NCBI RefSeq assembly: GCF_025244925.1
Contig: NZ_CP104275.1
Coordinates: forward strand, 2,480,001-2,544,000
Reading direction: 5' to 3'
Length of the DNA stretch: 64,000 nucleotides
Source: Arthrobacter zhaoxinii
GTDB taxonomy: Bacteria; Actinomycetota; Actinomycetes; Actinomycetales; Micrococcaceae
The notes under the pieces are model-generated. The model did no database searches and was not told where the DNA came from. It saw only the letters and a program-made list of their open reading frames with translations. This document shows, piece after piece, positions 25,447-34,423 of the stretch. The stretch's first letter is position 1, and each line of letters begins with the position of its first letter. Both the position numbers and the translations under genes were made by a program.

Positions 25447-26781
25447 ATGAGCGAGGAAGAACACAGCGGCCGGGAACATACAGGCCGGGAACACCGGAAC
25501 GACGGCGCCGGCGAGCCTGCGCCCGGAAGCACCGGGCAGCAGTGGAACCAGGCGTCCGGCTCCGGCCCGTGGAGCCCTGCAGACGGGCAGCCCGGCCCGC
25601 CGCCGCCCGGCCCGCAGCAGCCTGTCCCTCCGCCGCCCGGGATACCGCGGCCCGGGACCAACCCGTGGGCGCAGCAGGGCAATCCGTGGGGACAGCAGCC
25701 GGCCGCGCAGGGATCCGCCTGGGGCCAGCCGAACCCCTATTCGGGCGGCACCGTCCCTCCGCCCGGCTATACACCGCCGCCCAAGCCGGGCGTCATTCCC
25801 CTGCGTCCCCTGGGACTGGGTGAAATCATGGACGGAGCCTTCCAGGCATGCCGCCGCAATGCGCTTGCCGCCTTCGGCAATGCGTTTGTCGTCCAGGCCG
25901 TGATCACCCTGCTGATCGTCGTGCTGGGCGTAGGCCTGGTCGCTTCCTTTGAAGGGTGGCTGCAGAGCGGGGCCTCCAGCGGAGAAGTCACCGGTCCCCT
26001 GGTGGGAATGGCGGTGGGTTCGGTTTCCACCCTGGGCGGGCTGTCCCTGGCCGGGGTGTTGATTGTTCAGGGCCTCCTGGTGCTGCCCGTGGCGCGGTCC
26101 GCCCTGAACCTCAACACCCGCTTCGGCCAGGTCTGGCAGCTGGCCCGCGGCAGCCTCGGCCCGCTGGCGGGCCTCGCCCTGCTGATGCTGGCCGGAGCCG
26201 CCGCCGGCGTCACGGTCCTTGTCCTGCTGGGGTACCTGATCCTCGACGCCTTCCAGGCGATGGGGCTTATCGTCGTGATTCCGGCCTTCTTCGCCGTCAT
26301 TGCCGCCGCTGCCTGGGTCTCGGTCAAACTTTCCCTGGCTCCGGCGGCGCTGGTGCTGGAAGGCATCGGGGTCTTTCCTGCCGTCAGGCGGTCCTGGCAG
26401 CTGACGAAAGGCAACTGGTGGCGGACGTTCGGTATCCTGGCCCTCACCAGCCTGACCGTGAACGTCCTGTCCCAGATCCTTTCCGTGCCGCTCACCTTCG
26501 GCATCAGCGCCCTCACAGTGGTGGATAACGTCGCCGTGACAGTCCTCAGCGTTGTCCTGCTCTTCGCGGTCAGCCTGCTCGTGGCAGCCCTCACCTGTGC
26601 CTTCCAGAGTGCCGTCACCGCGCTGCTGTACATCGACCTGCGGATCCGCCGCGAAGGGTTCGACCTTGCCCTGATGAAGGACCAGGAGAACCCGCAGATC
26701 ACGGACCCGGGCTTCCTGCCCGGCAGGAAAGCGGTCCCCGTGGTGCACGGGCCGTACGGTCCGCCCGCGGGCACGCAGTAG
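25447..26781 (+). CDS. Multispanning membrane protein with Pro/Gly/Gln-rich N-terminus
   Basis: 444 residues. Residues 1-115 are a disordered Pro/Gly/Gln-rich cytoplasmic stretch, followed by VIPLRPLGLGEIMDGAFQACRRNALAAF. About six membrane helices follow, separated by short loops including AVRRSWQLTKGNWWRTFGIL. The layout matches the membrane domain seen in glycerophosphodiester phosphodiesterase-type proteins, but no phosphodiesterase domain is present. It is the first gene of an operon; DUF4129 starts 2 nt after its stop. Actinobacterial homologues commonly precede DUF4129/DUF4350/MoxR/DUF58 sets. Function is unknown. Confidence 0.82.
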   Translation: MSEEEHSGREHTGREHRNDGAGEPAPGSTGQQWNQASGSGPWSPADGQPGPPPPGPQQPVPPPPGIPRPGTNPWAQQGNPWGQQPAAQGSAWGQPNPYSGGTVPPPGYTPPPKPGVIPLRPLGLGEIMDGAFQACRRNALAAFGNAFVVQAVITLLIVVLGVGLVASFEGWLQSGASSGEVTGPLVGMAVGSVSTLGGLSLAGVLIVQGLLVLPVARSALNLNTRFGQVWQLARGSLGPLAGLALLMLAGAAAGVTVLVLLGYLILDAFQAMGLIVVIPAFFAVIAAAAWVSVKLSLAPAALVLEGIGVFPAVRRSWQLTKGNWWRTFGILALTSLTVNVLSQILSVPLTFGISALTVVDNVAVTVLSVVLLFAVSLLVAALTCAFQSAVTALLYIDLRIRREGFDLALMKDQENPQITDPGFLPGRKAVPVVHGPYGPPAGTQ

Positions 26782-26783
26782 AG

Positions 26784-27494
26784 ATGCTGTCCTCTGTGCG
26801 TTTGCCGGCGGGTCCGGCAGCGGATCGGTTCCCCGGCACGCTGGACCCCGATGCCCCGATCGAACCGGATACGGACCAGGCACGGGAATGGGCCCGGGAC
26901 GAACTGGCGAAGCGGGTCTACGAAGACGCCAAACCGGGCCTGCTTGACCGGCTCTGGGAGCACGTGAGCGCATGGCTGAACGACATGCTCCAGGATGCGG
27001 ACGGCCTCGGCGTCGGGCCGGGTGTCCTGGTACTGGTGCTGGCCGCCGTCGTCCTGCTGGCTGTCGCTGTCCTGATCATCCGCCCGCGGCTGAACGCCTC
27101 TGTCCGGAAGCGGACCGAGGTCTTTGCCGACGACGTGGTGGAGCGGGCTTCGGACCACCGTGCCCGCGCGGAACGGGCTGCGGCCGGGCGCCGCTGGAAC
27201 GACGCCGTGGCCGAGCATTTCCGGGCCATGGTCCGTTCGGCGGAGGAACGCGTCATCTTCGATGCCCGGCCCGCCCGGACTGCAGCCGAAGCGGGCGCCC
27301 GACTGGCTTCCGCCTTCCCGGAATACCGTCCGGAGATCATGGAGCTGCGGCAGCTCTTTGATGAGGTCCTCTACGGCAAGGGGAACGCGGACGAAGCCGG
27401 GTACCTCCGTGCACAGGCCCTCGACACGGCTCTGGAAACCTCCCGTCCCTCGTCCTCCGAAACGGACGAACCCGTGCTGGCGGTGCCGAAATGA
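26784..27494 (+). CDS. DUF4129-domain membrane protein
   Basis: 236 residues. An N-terminal extracytoplasmic part with the helical stretch QAREWARDELAKRVYED is followed by a single membrane segment (about 78-100). The cytoplasmic DUF4129 domain then contains AERAAAGRRWNDAVAEHFRAMVRSAEER, TAAEAGARLA and FDEVLYGKGNADEAGYLRAQ. DUF4129 proteins often resemble the C-terminal part of transglutaminase-like membrane proteins and travel with MoxR and DUF58. Its stop overlaps the next ATG by 4 bp (27491-27494). Confidence 0.85.
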   Translation: MLSSVRLPAGPAADRFPGTLDPDAPIEPDTDQAREWARDELAKRVYEDAKPGLLDRLWEHVSAWLNDMLQDADGLGVGPGVLVLVLAAVVLLAVAVLIIRPRLNASVRKRTEVFADDVVERASDHRARAERAAAGRRWNDAVAEHFRAMVRSAEERVIFDARPARTAAEAGARLASAFPEYRPEIMELRQLFDEVLYGKGNADEAGYLRAQALDTALETSRPSSSETDEPVLAVPK

Positions 27495-28729
27495 GCGTGG
27501 CTGCCGGCGAAAAGGAAGGCGTCCCCGAATCGGAGAGCCGGAACGCTGTGAGCGGCGACGGACTGCATCCGCCGGCGGCCCGCGGCCGGATTCCGGGCTG
27601 GCTGCGCCGGCACCGGGTCCCGTTTCTGCTTGTCCTGCTGCTGTGCGCGGTGGTCCTTGCCTCGGTCTGGGGGCGCACGGATCAGGACACCAGCGCGCTG
27701 TCCCCCGCCAATCCGGCTCCGGACGGTGCCATGGCCGCCGCTGAGATTCTGGCTGGCCAGGGAGTGGACGTGCAGCATTACGAGCAGCTGGCACAGGCAC
27801 AGGCTGCCCTGGCAGACAATCCCGGGGCCACGTTGCTGTTCCTTGATCCCTCCGGCTTCCTCAGCAGTGAGCAGCGGGAGGATCTGGCCGACGACGCCGG
27901 CCGGGTGGTGCTGGTGGAACCGTCCTTTGAGCAGCTGGCGGATCTGGCCCCGCAGATCCTTTCCGCCGGGCTCCTTCCCCAGGATCCCGCCCTCCACCGG
28001 CTCGACGCCGACTGCACCAACGACGACGCGGAGGCCGCCGGCACCATCGAGGCCGGCGGGAAGACCTACCGGGGGCCCGTCACCTGCTTCCCGGCACCCG
28101 GCAGCCAGGGGGCCGGCGCCGCAGGTTCCTACGCGGCTACCAAGGGTGGGTCCACTGTGGTGCTGGGCAGCGCGGACCTGCTCGCCAACGAAACCCTTGA
28201 CCTCAAGGGCAACGCTGCGCTGGCCCTCCGCACCCTCGGCGCGGACGAAACCCTGGTGTGGTACCAGGCCGGCCCCTTCGACGTTCCCCCGTCCGAAGCA
28301 CCCGTCGATCCCTTCTCCTTCCTGCCCCCGTGGGTGAATCCGCTCCTCTTCTGGTTCCTGCTGGTCGCCGTTTTAGCAGCGTTCTGGCGCGGCCGCAGGC
28401 TTGGCCCGCTGGTGGAGGAGCCCCTGCCCGTGATCGTCCATGCCGCGGAAACCGCCGAGGGCCGGGCCCGCCTGTACCAGGACAGCAAGGCCGTCGGCCA
28501 TGCGGCCGCAACCCTGCGTGCTTCGGCCATGACCCGGCTGGCCGCACATCTGCGCCTGGGCCCGGGAGCCACTGCCGGCGACGTGACGCGTGCGGCGGCA
28601 GGCGCCTCCGGCCGGAGCTATCCCGCGACCGATTATCTGCTCAACCAACGACTACCCGGAACCGGCGCGGAACTCGTGCACTGGGCCCAGGACCTGAAAG
28701 ACCTAGAGGAAGAGGCCACTTCATCATGA
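27491..28729 (+). CDS. DUF4350-domain membrane protein
   Basis: 412 residues. A membrane segment near 38-58 is followed by the DUF4350 domain: NPAPDGAMAAAEILAGQGVDVQHYEQLAQAQAAL, then a LLFLDPSGFLSSEQREDL segment. A second membrane helix (about 277-297, NPLLFWFLLVAVLAAFW) leads into a cytoplasmic C-terminal region (VIVHAAETAEGRARLYQDSK). The extracytoplasmic part may be a GATase-like or ThuA-like fold, as proposed for the family. It overlaps both neighbours by 4 bp, so translation is coupled through DUF4129-DUF4350-MoxR. Confidence 0.83.
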   Translation: MSVAAGEKEGVPESESRNAVSGDGLHPPAARGRIPGWLRRHRVPFLLVLLLCAVVLASVWGRTDQDTSALSPANPAPDGAMAAAEILAGQGVDVQHYEQLAQAQAALADNPGATLLFLDPSGFLSSEQREDLADDAGRVVLVEPSFEQLADLAPQILSAGLLPQDPALHRLDADCTNDDAEAAGTIEAGGKTYRGPVTCFPAPGSQGAGAAGSYAATKGGSTVVLGSADLLANETLDLKGNAALALRTLGADETLVWYQAGPFDVPPSEAPVDPFSFLPPWVNPLLFWFLLVAVLAAFWRGRRLGPLVEEPLPVIVHAAETAEGRARLYQDSKAVGHAAATLRASAMTRLAAHLRLGPGATAGDVTRAAAGASGRSYPATDYLLNQRLPGTGAELVHWAQDLKDLEEEATSS

Positions 28730-29760
28730 GCCAGCAGTACGAACCGTATGCACCCGCGCCCGCCGGAGCCGCCAACGGCACCGCGCCGGTCCCGCCGCTT
28801 CCCCCGGAAGAGGACCCCGTCCGTGCAGCCCTCGCACAGGTCCGCCGGGAAGTGGCCAAGGCCGTGGTTGGCCAGGATGCGGCCGTCACCGGGCTGATTA
28901 TCGCCCTGCTGGCCAGGGGGCACGTGCTGCTCGAAGGGGTGCCCGGCGTGGCCAAGACGCTGCTGGTCCGGAGCCTTTCCGCGGCACTGGATCTGGACAC
29001 CAAGCGGGTCCAGTTCACTCCGGACCTGATGCCCGGCGACGTCACCGGTTCCCTGATCTATGACAACCGTTCCTCTGAATTCTCCTTCCGGGAGGGGCCG
29101 GTGTTCACCAACATCCTGCTCGCGGATGAAATCAACCGCACCCCGCCCAAGACCCAGGCGTCCCTGCTGGAAGCCATGGAGGAACGCCAGGTGACCGTGG
29201 ACGGCGTCACCCGTCCCCTGCCGGAACCGTTCATTGTTGCGGCAACGCAGAACCCGGTGGAGTACGAGGGTACCTATCCGCTCCCCGAAGCCCAGCTGGA
29301 CCGCTTCCTGCTGAAAATGACGCTTGACCTTCCGAGCCGGGACGACGAGATCGAAGTGATCCGCAGGCACAGCAGCGGTTTTGATCCCCGGAACCTGGCC
29401 GCAGCGGGCGTCCGTCCGGTGGCTTCCGCCCGGGACCTGGAGCTGGCCCGCGAAGCAGTCGCCCGCGTCGCTGTGGCCCCCGAGGTCCTTGCCTACATCG
29501 TGGACGTCGTGCGCGCGACGCGTGCGGCGCCGTCGTTCCAGCTGGGGGTGTCACCGCGCGGAGCCACGGCCCTCCTGAATACTGCCCGGGCCTGGGCTTG
29601 GCTCTCGGGGCGGGCTTTCGTCACCCCCGACGACGTCAAGGCGCTGACCCTTCCCGCCCTGCGGCACCGCGTGGCGCTTCGCCCCGAAGCCCAGATGGAC
29701 GGGGTCAATGTGGACAACGTGCTGGGAAGCATTCTCGCCACCGTGCCGGTTCCGCGGTAG
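28726..29760 (+). CDS. MoxR-family AAA+ ATPase
   Basis: 344 residues. Walker A is GVPGVAKTLLVRSL, Walker B ILLADEINRTPPKTQASLLEAMEE, sensor 1 FIVAATQNPVEYEGTYPLPEAQLDRF, and a C-terminal lid has LGVSPRGATALL. MoxR ATPases act as chaperones for maturation of partner complexes, often with vWA or DUF58 proteins as here. I chose ATG 28726, which overlaps the DUF4350 stop by 4 bp; the open frame upstream to 28258 overlaps that gene out of frame. DUF58 follows after 5 nt. Confidence 0.93.
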   Translation: MSQQYEPYAPAPAGAANGTAPVPPLPPEEDPVRAALAQVRREVAKAVVGQDAAVTGLIIALLARGHVLLEGVPGVAKTLLVRSLSAALDLDTKRVQFTPDLMPGDVTGSLIYDNRSSEFSFREGPVFTNILLADEINRTPPKTQASLLEAMEERQVTVDGVTRPLPEPFIVAATQNPVEYEGTYPLPEAQLDRFLLKMTLDLPSRDDEIEVIRRHSSGFDPRNLAAAGVRPVASARDLELAREAVARVAVAPEVLAYIVDVVRATRAAPSFQLGVSPRGATALLNTARAWAWLSGRAFVTPDDVKALTLPALRHRVALRPEAQMDGVNVDNVLGSILATVPVPR

Positions 29761-29765
29761 CGCTG

Positions 29766-31058
29766 ATGGCTGTTTCGGGCCGGTTTGTCCTGCTGGCGCT
29801 CCTGGGCTCCGTCGCCGTCGTCCTGTATCCCGGTGCCGTGTCCATCCTGCTGTGGCTGGCTTTCCTGGCCGCCGCTGCCGGGCTGGACCTGCTGCTGGCT
29901 GCGTCGCCGCGGCGGCTGAGGGTGGAGCGCAGGCTGCCGGACAGCGTGCGGCTGAGCGAAACCGCGGTGGGAACCCTGGTCCTGCGCAATGATGCCGGGC
30001 GCCGTCTGCGGGCCGTGGTCCGCGACGGCTGGCAGCCCTCCGCCGGCGCCCGGAACCCGCAGCAGCGCACAGCGGTCCCCGCCGGTGAAGCCCGGACCAT
30101 GGACGTCCTGCTGGAACCTGCCCGCCGCGGAATCCTGACGAGCGGGCATGTGGCGGTGCGCAGTTTCGGGCCGATGGGGCTGGCGGCGCGCCAGCGGACC
30201 CTCCCGGTGCCGGGGGAAATCCGCGTACTGCCTCCCTTCCATTCCAAACGGCATCTGCCCTCCAAACTGCGCCGGCTGAGGGAGCTGGACGGCAACACGT
30301 CGGTGCAGCTCCGCGGGGCCGGAACCGAATTCGACTCCCTGCGTGAATACATCCGCGGAGACGATGTCCGTTCCATCGACTGGCGTGCCACCGCCCGGCG
30401 CCAGGACACTGTGGTGCGGACCTGGCGTCCGGAACGCGACCGCCGGGTGGTCATTGCGCTGGATACCTCCCGGACGTCGGCTGCCCGGATCGAGGACGAA
30501 CCCCGCCTGGACACCGGCATCGAGGCCACCCTGCTTCTGGCAGTGCTGGCCCGCAGCGGCGGGGACCGGGTGGATTTCCTGGCCTTCGACCGGCGGATCC
30601 GGGCACGCGTGGACTCCGGCGGCCGGGAAAACCTGCTGAGCCGGCTCGTTTCGGCCGTGGCTCCGCTGGAGCCCGAACTCATTGAGGCGGACTTCTCCCT
30701 GCTGCCCGGAGCAGTGCAGGCCGTGACTGCGCGCCGCTCGCTGGTGGTCCTCATCTCCGCGCTGGATTCCGGCGCTGTCGAGGAAGGGCTGGTGCAGGTC
30801 CTGCCCCGGCTGCTGGAAAAGCATGTGGTGGTGGTTGCCTCCGTCCGGGATCCGGGCCTGGATGAGCTGCGCAGCGGCGGCGGAACCACGCCGGCGGTCT
30901 TCCGTGCCGCTGCCGCCGAGCGGGCACTCCTGGACCGGGCTGCCGTCAGCGCGCAGCTGCGTTCCATGGGCGCGGAAGTCGTGGACGAGCCGCCGCATGA
31001 ACTGGCCCCGAAGCTGGCAGACATGTATCTGCGGCTCAAGGCCACCGGAAGGCTGTAG
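29766..31058 (+). CDS. DUF58-domain protein
   Basis: 430 residues. Two hydrophobic helices at the N-terminus (LLALLGSVAVVLYPGAVSILLWLAFLAAAAG) anchor it to the membrane. A beta-rich region follows, and the DUF58 motif GTEFDSLREYIRGDDVRSIDWRATARR leads into a vWA-like fold with VVIALDTSRTS. DUF58 proteins are encoded beside MoxR and are thought to be its partners or clients. ATG 29766 follows the moxR stop by 5 nt, and the next gene starts 2 nt after its own stop. Confidence 0.92.
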   Translation: MAVSGRFVLLALLGSVAVVLYPGAVSILLWLAFLAAAAGLDLLLAASPRRLRVERRLPDSVRLSETAVGTLVLRNDAGRRLRAVVRDGWQPSAGARNPQQRTAVPAGEARTMDVLLEPARRGILTSGHVAVRSFGPMGLAARQRTLPVPGEIRVLPPFHSKRHLPSKLRRLRELDGNTSVQLRGAGTEFDSLREYIRGDDVRSIDWRATARRQDTVVRTWRPERDRRVVIALDTSRTSAARIEDEPRLDTGIEATLLLAVLARSGGDRVDFLAFDRRIRARVDSGGRENLLSRLVSAVAPLEPELIEADFSLLPGAVQAVTARRSLVVLISALDSGAVEEGLVQVLPRLLEKHVVVVASVRDPGLDELRSGGGTTPAVFRAAAAERALLDRAAVSAQLRSMGAEVVDEPPHELAPKLADMYLRLKATGRL

Positions 31059-31060
31059 CC

Positions 31061-31735
31061 GTGGACTCCGTGTACCGGCAGGTCCTGGGGTCCCGTTTTC
31101 AACGCCTGCAGCCGGAGCTGCAGCAGTATTTCAGCCTGGGGGCGGACAGCGGCCGGTTCGGGGAAGGCACCGGCGTCTTCCTCCGGGCCGGCTGTCCGCG
31201 GCCCTGGCTGCGGCCGCTGCTGCCGCTGGTTCCGGTGTCCAACGCGTTCTTCCCGGAGTTCGGAACCTCGGTCCCCTTCTCCATCCGCAACTTTCCGCAC
31301 CGGGACCCGTGGGGCAGGCCGGCGCTGACCGCCGTCCGCAGCTTTGATTTTCCCGGCCGGCGCCGGATCTTCGAAGACACCACGGTGCTGACCGGCCCCG
31401 GAACGCTGACCGACTATCTCGGACGGCGGCGCAACCTCGCAACGGACCTGGTCCTGCGGGTCACGGAGGACGGGCATCTGCACATGAATTCGCCGGGCAG
31501 CCGGCTCTTCCTGGGTCCGCTGCGGCTGCCCCTCCCCCGCGTCACGGGTGCCGACGCGCAGGTGGAACAGTGGTGGGACCCGCAGCAGCAACAGTTCCGG
31601 ATCCGTACCCGGGTGATCCAGCGCCAGGTCGGCACCGTCTTCGAATACGACGGCGCCTTTAGCTACACATACCGCGGATTCGACGGCACCCTGCCGCCCG
31701 GCGTCGAACCGGAACGCTGGCAGCACCGAACCTAG
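31061..31735 (+). CDS. DUF4166-domain protein
   Basis: 224 residues, soluble. It shows the DUF4166 layout: an N-terminal SVYRQVLGSRFQRLQPELQQYF, an FPEFGTSVPFSIRNFPHRDPWGRPALTAVRSFDF centre, and a C-terminal VFEYDGAFSYTYR. No catalytic motif is clear. It starts with GTG 2 nt after the DUF58 stop and is the last gene of the operon. Its link with MoxR/DUF58 is positional. It meets the MetE-like gene tail to tail with 13 bp between and no visible terminator. Confidence 0.83.
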   Translation: MDSVYRQVLGSRFQRLQPELQQYFSLGADSGRFGEGTGVFLRAGCPRPWLRPLLPLVPVSNAFFPEFGTSVPFSIRNFPHRDPWGRPALTAVRSFDFPGRRRIFEDTTVLTGPGTLTDYLGRRRNLATDLVLRVTEDGHLHMNSPGSRLFLGPLRLPLPRVTGADAQVEQWWDPQQQQFRIRTRVIQRQVGTVFEYDGAFSYTYRGFDGTLPPGVEPERWQHRT

Positions 31736-31748
31736 TGCGGTGATCCGG

Positions 31749-32876
31749 CTATGCCTCGGCGACCACCTGGTCCAGGGCGGAAGCCGTCTGTGTAAGGCGT
31801 GCCAGGACCTTCCGCGCTGCCTCCGGAGGCAGCTCCGCGAGGCCAGCTGACGGTGTGAGCCGAAGCGCGGGCAGGTCCTGCAGCGACAGCCCCAGTTTCC
31901 GCCAGGGCCGCAGCACCCGCTCCACCAGGGCACTCACCTGGGGCAGTTCGGTTCCGGCTGCCGGCACGGGCAGGATACCCAGCCAGATCCGCCGGCCGCT
32001 TTCGACGGCCTCGGCAATGCCTTCCCAGTCCCGGGCATCCAGCCCGTCCGCTGCCAGGGCCGCGCCCTGCGCACCGGCCCCCAGCGCCAGTTCAAACGGA
32101 GACTGCGTGCCGGACCGGAGCGGACCGAAGCCTTCTGCCCGGGGCAGGGAAAAGACTGCGTCCGCGCCCACCGCCTCAACTGCGTCACAGACCTGGTGCC
32201 AGGCGCCGGAGACCTCGGAGGAGGGTACGGACCGGAGGGTGCGGTACCCGCTGGCCGTGGGGATTCCGCCGGCCAGGACGGCGGCAATGTCCGGTTCCTC
32301 GATCTGCACCGTGATCCGTGCCCCGGGTGCCGACGACGCCGCACGGGCCACGTAGTCCCCGATCCCGGCGGTGAACGACTGGACCATGTCCCGGCGGGCT
32401 CCGGCGTCGGACAGCGCCCGCTCACCGTTGTGCAGATACAGGTTCGCGGCAAGCGAGAGCGGCCCGCGGAGGGAGATTTTCAATGCCTCGCCGGTACGTT
32501 CCTCTGCGCCGATGACGTCCGCCAGGACGTTCAGGTCCTGGGTCAGCAGGGAAACCGCGCGGCGGTGGTCCTTGCCGGGGCGTTCCACCAGGCGCCAACC
32601 GTGCGGCTGGATGTCCACGAAAAGATCCACCAGCAGGGAGGCACTGCGTCCCAGCGCGTCCGCGCCGGGACCGCGCTGCGGCAGTTCCACCAGGAAGGGC
32701 AGGTGCGGATCGCCCAGCTCGCCGCGGACCACCCGGCTGGATTCGACCGGATCGGTCCCCGGCCAGCTGCCCGCCGCCGTCGCGGTGACCAGGCCGTTGC
32801 GCGCTTCGGGGCGGGAGGGGACGTCCGGAGCTGCCGGGCCCTGTTCCGGTTCAGGCCTCTGCGGCATCTGTTCCAC
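31749..32876 (-). CDS. MetE/UROD-like TIM-barrel protein (Rv3015c type)
   Basis: 375 residues, half the length of MetE. The N-terminal part has GSWPGTDPVESSRVVRGELGDPHLPFLVELPQRGPGADALGR, and the core has ISLRGPLSLAANLYLHNG and VQIEEPDIAAVLAGGIPT. This is the layout of the cobalamin-independent methionine-synthase C-terminal barrel. The His-x-Cys...Cys zinc ligands of MetE are not visible, so homocysteine methylation is doubtful; the true substrate is unknown. Mycobacterial Rv3015c is the nearest match by memory and also lies near mnmA and iscS. The first 26 nt overlap the chorismate mutase gene. Confidence 0.75.
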   Translation of the reverse strand: MEQMPQRPEPEQGPAAPDVPSRPEARNGLVTATAAGSWPGTDPVESSRVVRGELGDPHLPFLVELPQRGPGADALGRSASLLVDLFVDIQPHGWRLVERPGKDHRRAVSLLTQDLNVLADVIGAEERTGEALKISLRGPLSLAANLYLHNGERALSDAGARRDMVQSFTAGIGDYVARAASSAPGARITVQIEEPDIAAVLAGGIPTASGYRTLRSVPSSEVSGAWHQVCDAVEAVGADAVFSLPRAEGFGPLRSGTQSPFELALGAGAQGAALAADGLDARDWEGIAEAVESGRRIWLGILPVPAAGTELPQVSALVERVLRPWRKLGLSLQDLPALRLTPSAGLAELPPEAARKVLARLTQTASALDQVVAEA

Positions 32877-33246
32877 CGTTGCGGGTCTGGGAAATCGCCT
32901 GATGGTGGCGGATTACCTCGCTGATGATGAAGTTCAGGAACTTCTCCGCGAAGGCAGGGTCGAGGTGCGCGTCCTCGGCGAGGCGGCGCAGACGGGCAAT
33001 CTGGGCTACTTCCCGTCCCGGGTCGGCCGGCGGCAGATGGTGCTCCGCCTTCAGGTGGCCCACCCGCTGGGTTGCCTTGAAGCGTTCGGCAAGGAGGTAC
33101 ACCAGGGTCGCGTCGATATTGTCGATGCTGCTGCGCATGGCAAGCAGCTCTTCCATGACGCCCTCGGCGACCTTCCCGGAAAGGGAACTTGCCCGCGGAT
33201 CAAAGTCTTCGTCGGGTGATTCACTCATTGGTCCTGTATGGCTCAT
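32851..33246 (-). CDS. Chorismate mutase, AroQ fold
   Basis: 131 residues. The AroQ helical core is visible: EELLAMRSSIDNIDATLVYLLAERFKATQRVGHLKAEHHLPPADPGREVAQIARLRRLAEDAHLDPAFAEKFLNFIISEVIRHH. The catalytic Arg (MRSSID), the KAEHHLPPADPGRE loop Lys/Arg and the late Gln/Glu positions can be placed. It converts chorismate to prephenate for Phe/Tyr synthesis. I chose ATG 33246 because TAAACT ends exactly 6 nt upstream; ATG 33228 would have a weak AGGA site. It overlaps the MetE-like gene by 26 nt. Confidence 0.9.
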   Translation of the reverse strand: MSHTGPMSESPDEDFDPRASSLSGKVAEGVMEELLAMRSSIDNIDATLVYLLAERFKATQRVGHLKAEHHLPPADPGREVAQIARLRRLAEDAHLDPAFAEKFLNFIISEVIRHHQAISQTRNGGTDAAEA

Positions 33247-33252
33247 TGGTCC

Positions 33253-33258
33253 AGTTTA
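33253..33258 (-). promoter_or_regulatory. -10 hexamer TAAACT of a leaderless promoter
   Basis: TAAACT, 6-nt spacer GGACCA, then ATG 33246 on the minus strand, all inside the 25-bp gap after mnmA. The chorismate mutase pair therefore has its own promoter. Confidence 0.5.
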
Positions 33259-33271
33259 GGTGGACCCGGAG

Positions 33272-34423
33272 CTAGGCGACGGCGGCCGGGTTCCATTCCA
33301 GGGAACGCGCCGAGTCGATGGTCGCCTGGCCCAGCACGCGGGTGCCCTGGTAGAGCACCATGGACTGGCCGGGGGCAACTCCGCGCATGGGTTCCGTCAG
33401 GCGGACCACAAGCTCTTCACGGAGGTCTCCGGTGGCGTCATCGGTGACGTCTTCCATCCAGCCGGTGGCTGCCACGGGGTCTCCGTGCGCCCGCACCTGG
33501 ACCTTGCAGTCAAACTTCGTCCGGGCAGCGATCTCGGGGATGGGACGTCCCGCCCAGGAGATTTTGATGCCGCGCATCTGGTCGATGTTCAACAGCTGCT
33601 CGGGCCCGACCACAACCTTGTTTTCCTTGGGCCGGATCTCCAGGACGAAGCGGGGCTTGCCGTCCGCGGCGGGCGTGCCGAGCTTCAGGCCGCGGCGCTG
33701 GCCCACGGTGAACGCATTGGCGCCGGGATGGGTGCCGAGCTTCTCGCCCGTCTCGTCGACAATGTCGCCCTCGGTCATGTCGATGCGCTCTTCGAGCCAG
33801 CCGCGGGTGTCGCCGTCGGGAATGAAGCAGATGTCGTGGCTGTCCGGCTTGTTGGCCACGGACAGGCCGCGGCGCTCGGCCTCGGCCCGGACCTCGGCCT
33901 TGGACGGCGTCTCGGCGAGCGGGAACATGCAGTGGCGCAGCTGTTCTTCGGTCAGCACACCCAGCACGTAGGACTGGTCCTTGGCCCAGTCGGCGGCCCG
34001 GTGCAGCTCCGGATCGCCCTCGGCGTTGGTGATCACCTTGGCGTAGTGGCCGGTGCATACGGCGTCGAAGCCCAGCGCCAGCGCCTTTTCCAGCAGGGCG
34101 GCGAACTTGATCCGTTCGTTGCAGCGCATGCAGGGGTTGGGGGTGCGGCCGGCGGCGTATTCGGCCACGAAGTCGTCCACCACGTCTTCCTTGAACCGCT
34201 CGGAGAAGTCCCAGACGTAGTAGGGAATGCCCAGGATGTCGCAGGCACGCCAGGCGTCCCGGGAGTCCTCAATGGTGCAGCAGCCGCGGCTGCCGGTACG
34301 CAGGGTGCCCGGCATCCGGGACAGCGCCAGGTGGACGCCGACGACGTCGTGTCCGGCCTCAACTGCCCGTGCCGCGGCCACGGCGGAGTCGACTCCGCCA
34401 CTCATTGCTGCCAAAACCTTCAT
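33272..34423 (-). CDS. mnmA: tRNA 2-thiouridylase MnmA
   Basis: 383 residues. It thiolates U34 of tRNA-Lys, -Glu and -Gln using persulfide sulfur. The PP-loop [12 protein letters not shown] is at residues 6-17. The first catalytic Cys is in [12 protein letters not shown], and the second, persulfide-bearing Cys is in [11 protein letters not shown]. The C-terminal beta-barrel has [26 protein letters not shown] 34423 overlaps the cysteine desulfurase stop by 4 bp, which couples sulfur donor and acceptor. Confidence 0.96.
   Translation of the reverse strand: MKVLAAMSGGVDSAVAAARAVEAGHDVVGVHLALSRMPGTLRTGSRGCCTIEDSRDAWRACDILGIPYYVWDFSERFKEDVVDDFVAEYAAGRTPNPCMRCNERIKFAALLEKALALGFDAVCTGHYAKVITNAEGDPELHRAADWAKDQSYVLGVLTEEQLRHCMFPLAETPSKAEVRAEAERRGLSVANKPDSHDICFIPDGDTRGWLEERIDMTEGDIVDETGEKLGTHPGANAFTVGQRRGLKLGTPAADGKPRFVLEIRPKENKVVVGPEQLLNIDQMRGIKISWAGRPIPEIAARTKFDCKVQVRAHGDPVAATGWMEDVTDDATGDLREELVVRLTEPMRGVAPGQSMVLYQGTRVLGQATIDSARSLEWNPAAVA

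Noticed and set aside
29705..31933. 742-codon minus-strand frame over DUF58/DUF4166
   Set aside because: Both plus-strand genes have family motifs and tight operon spacing; the minus frame is Arg/Ser/Pro-rich.
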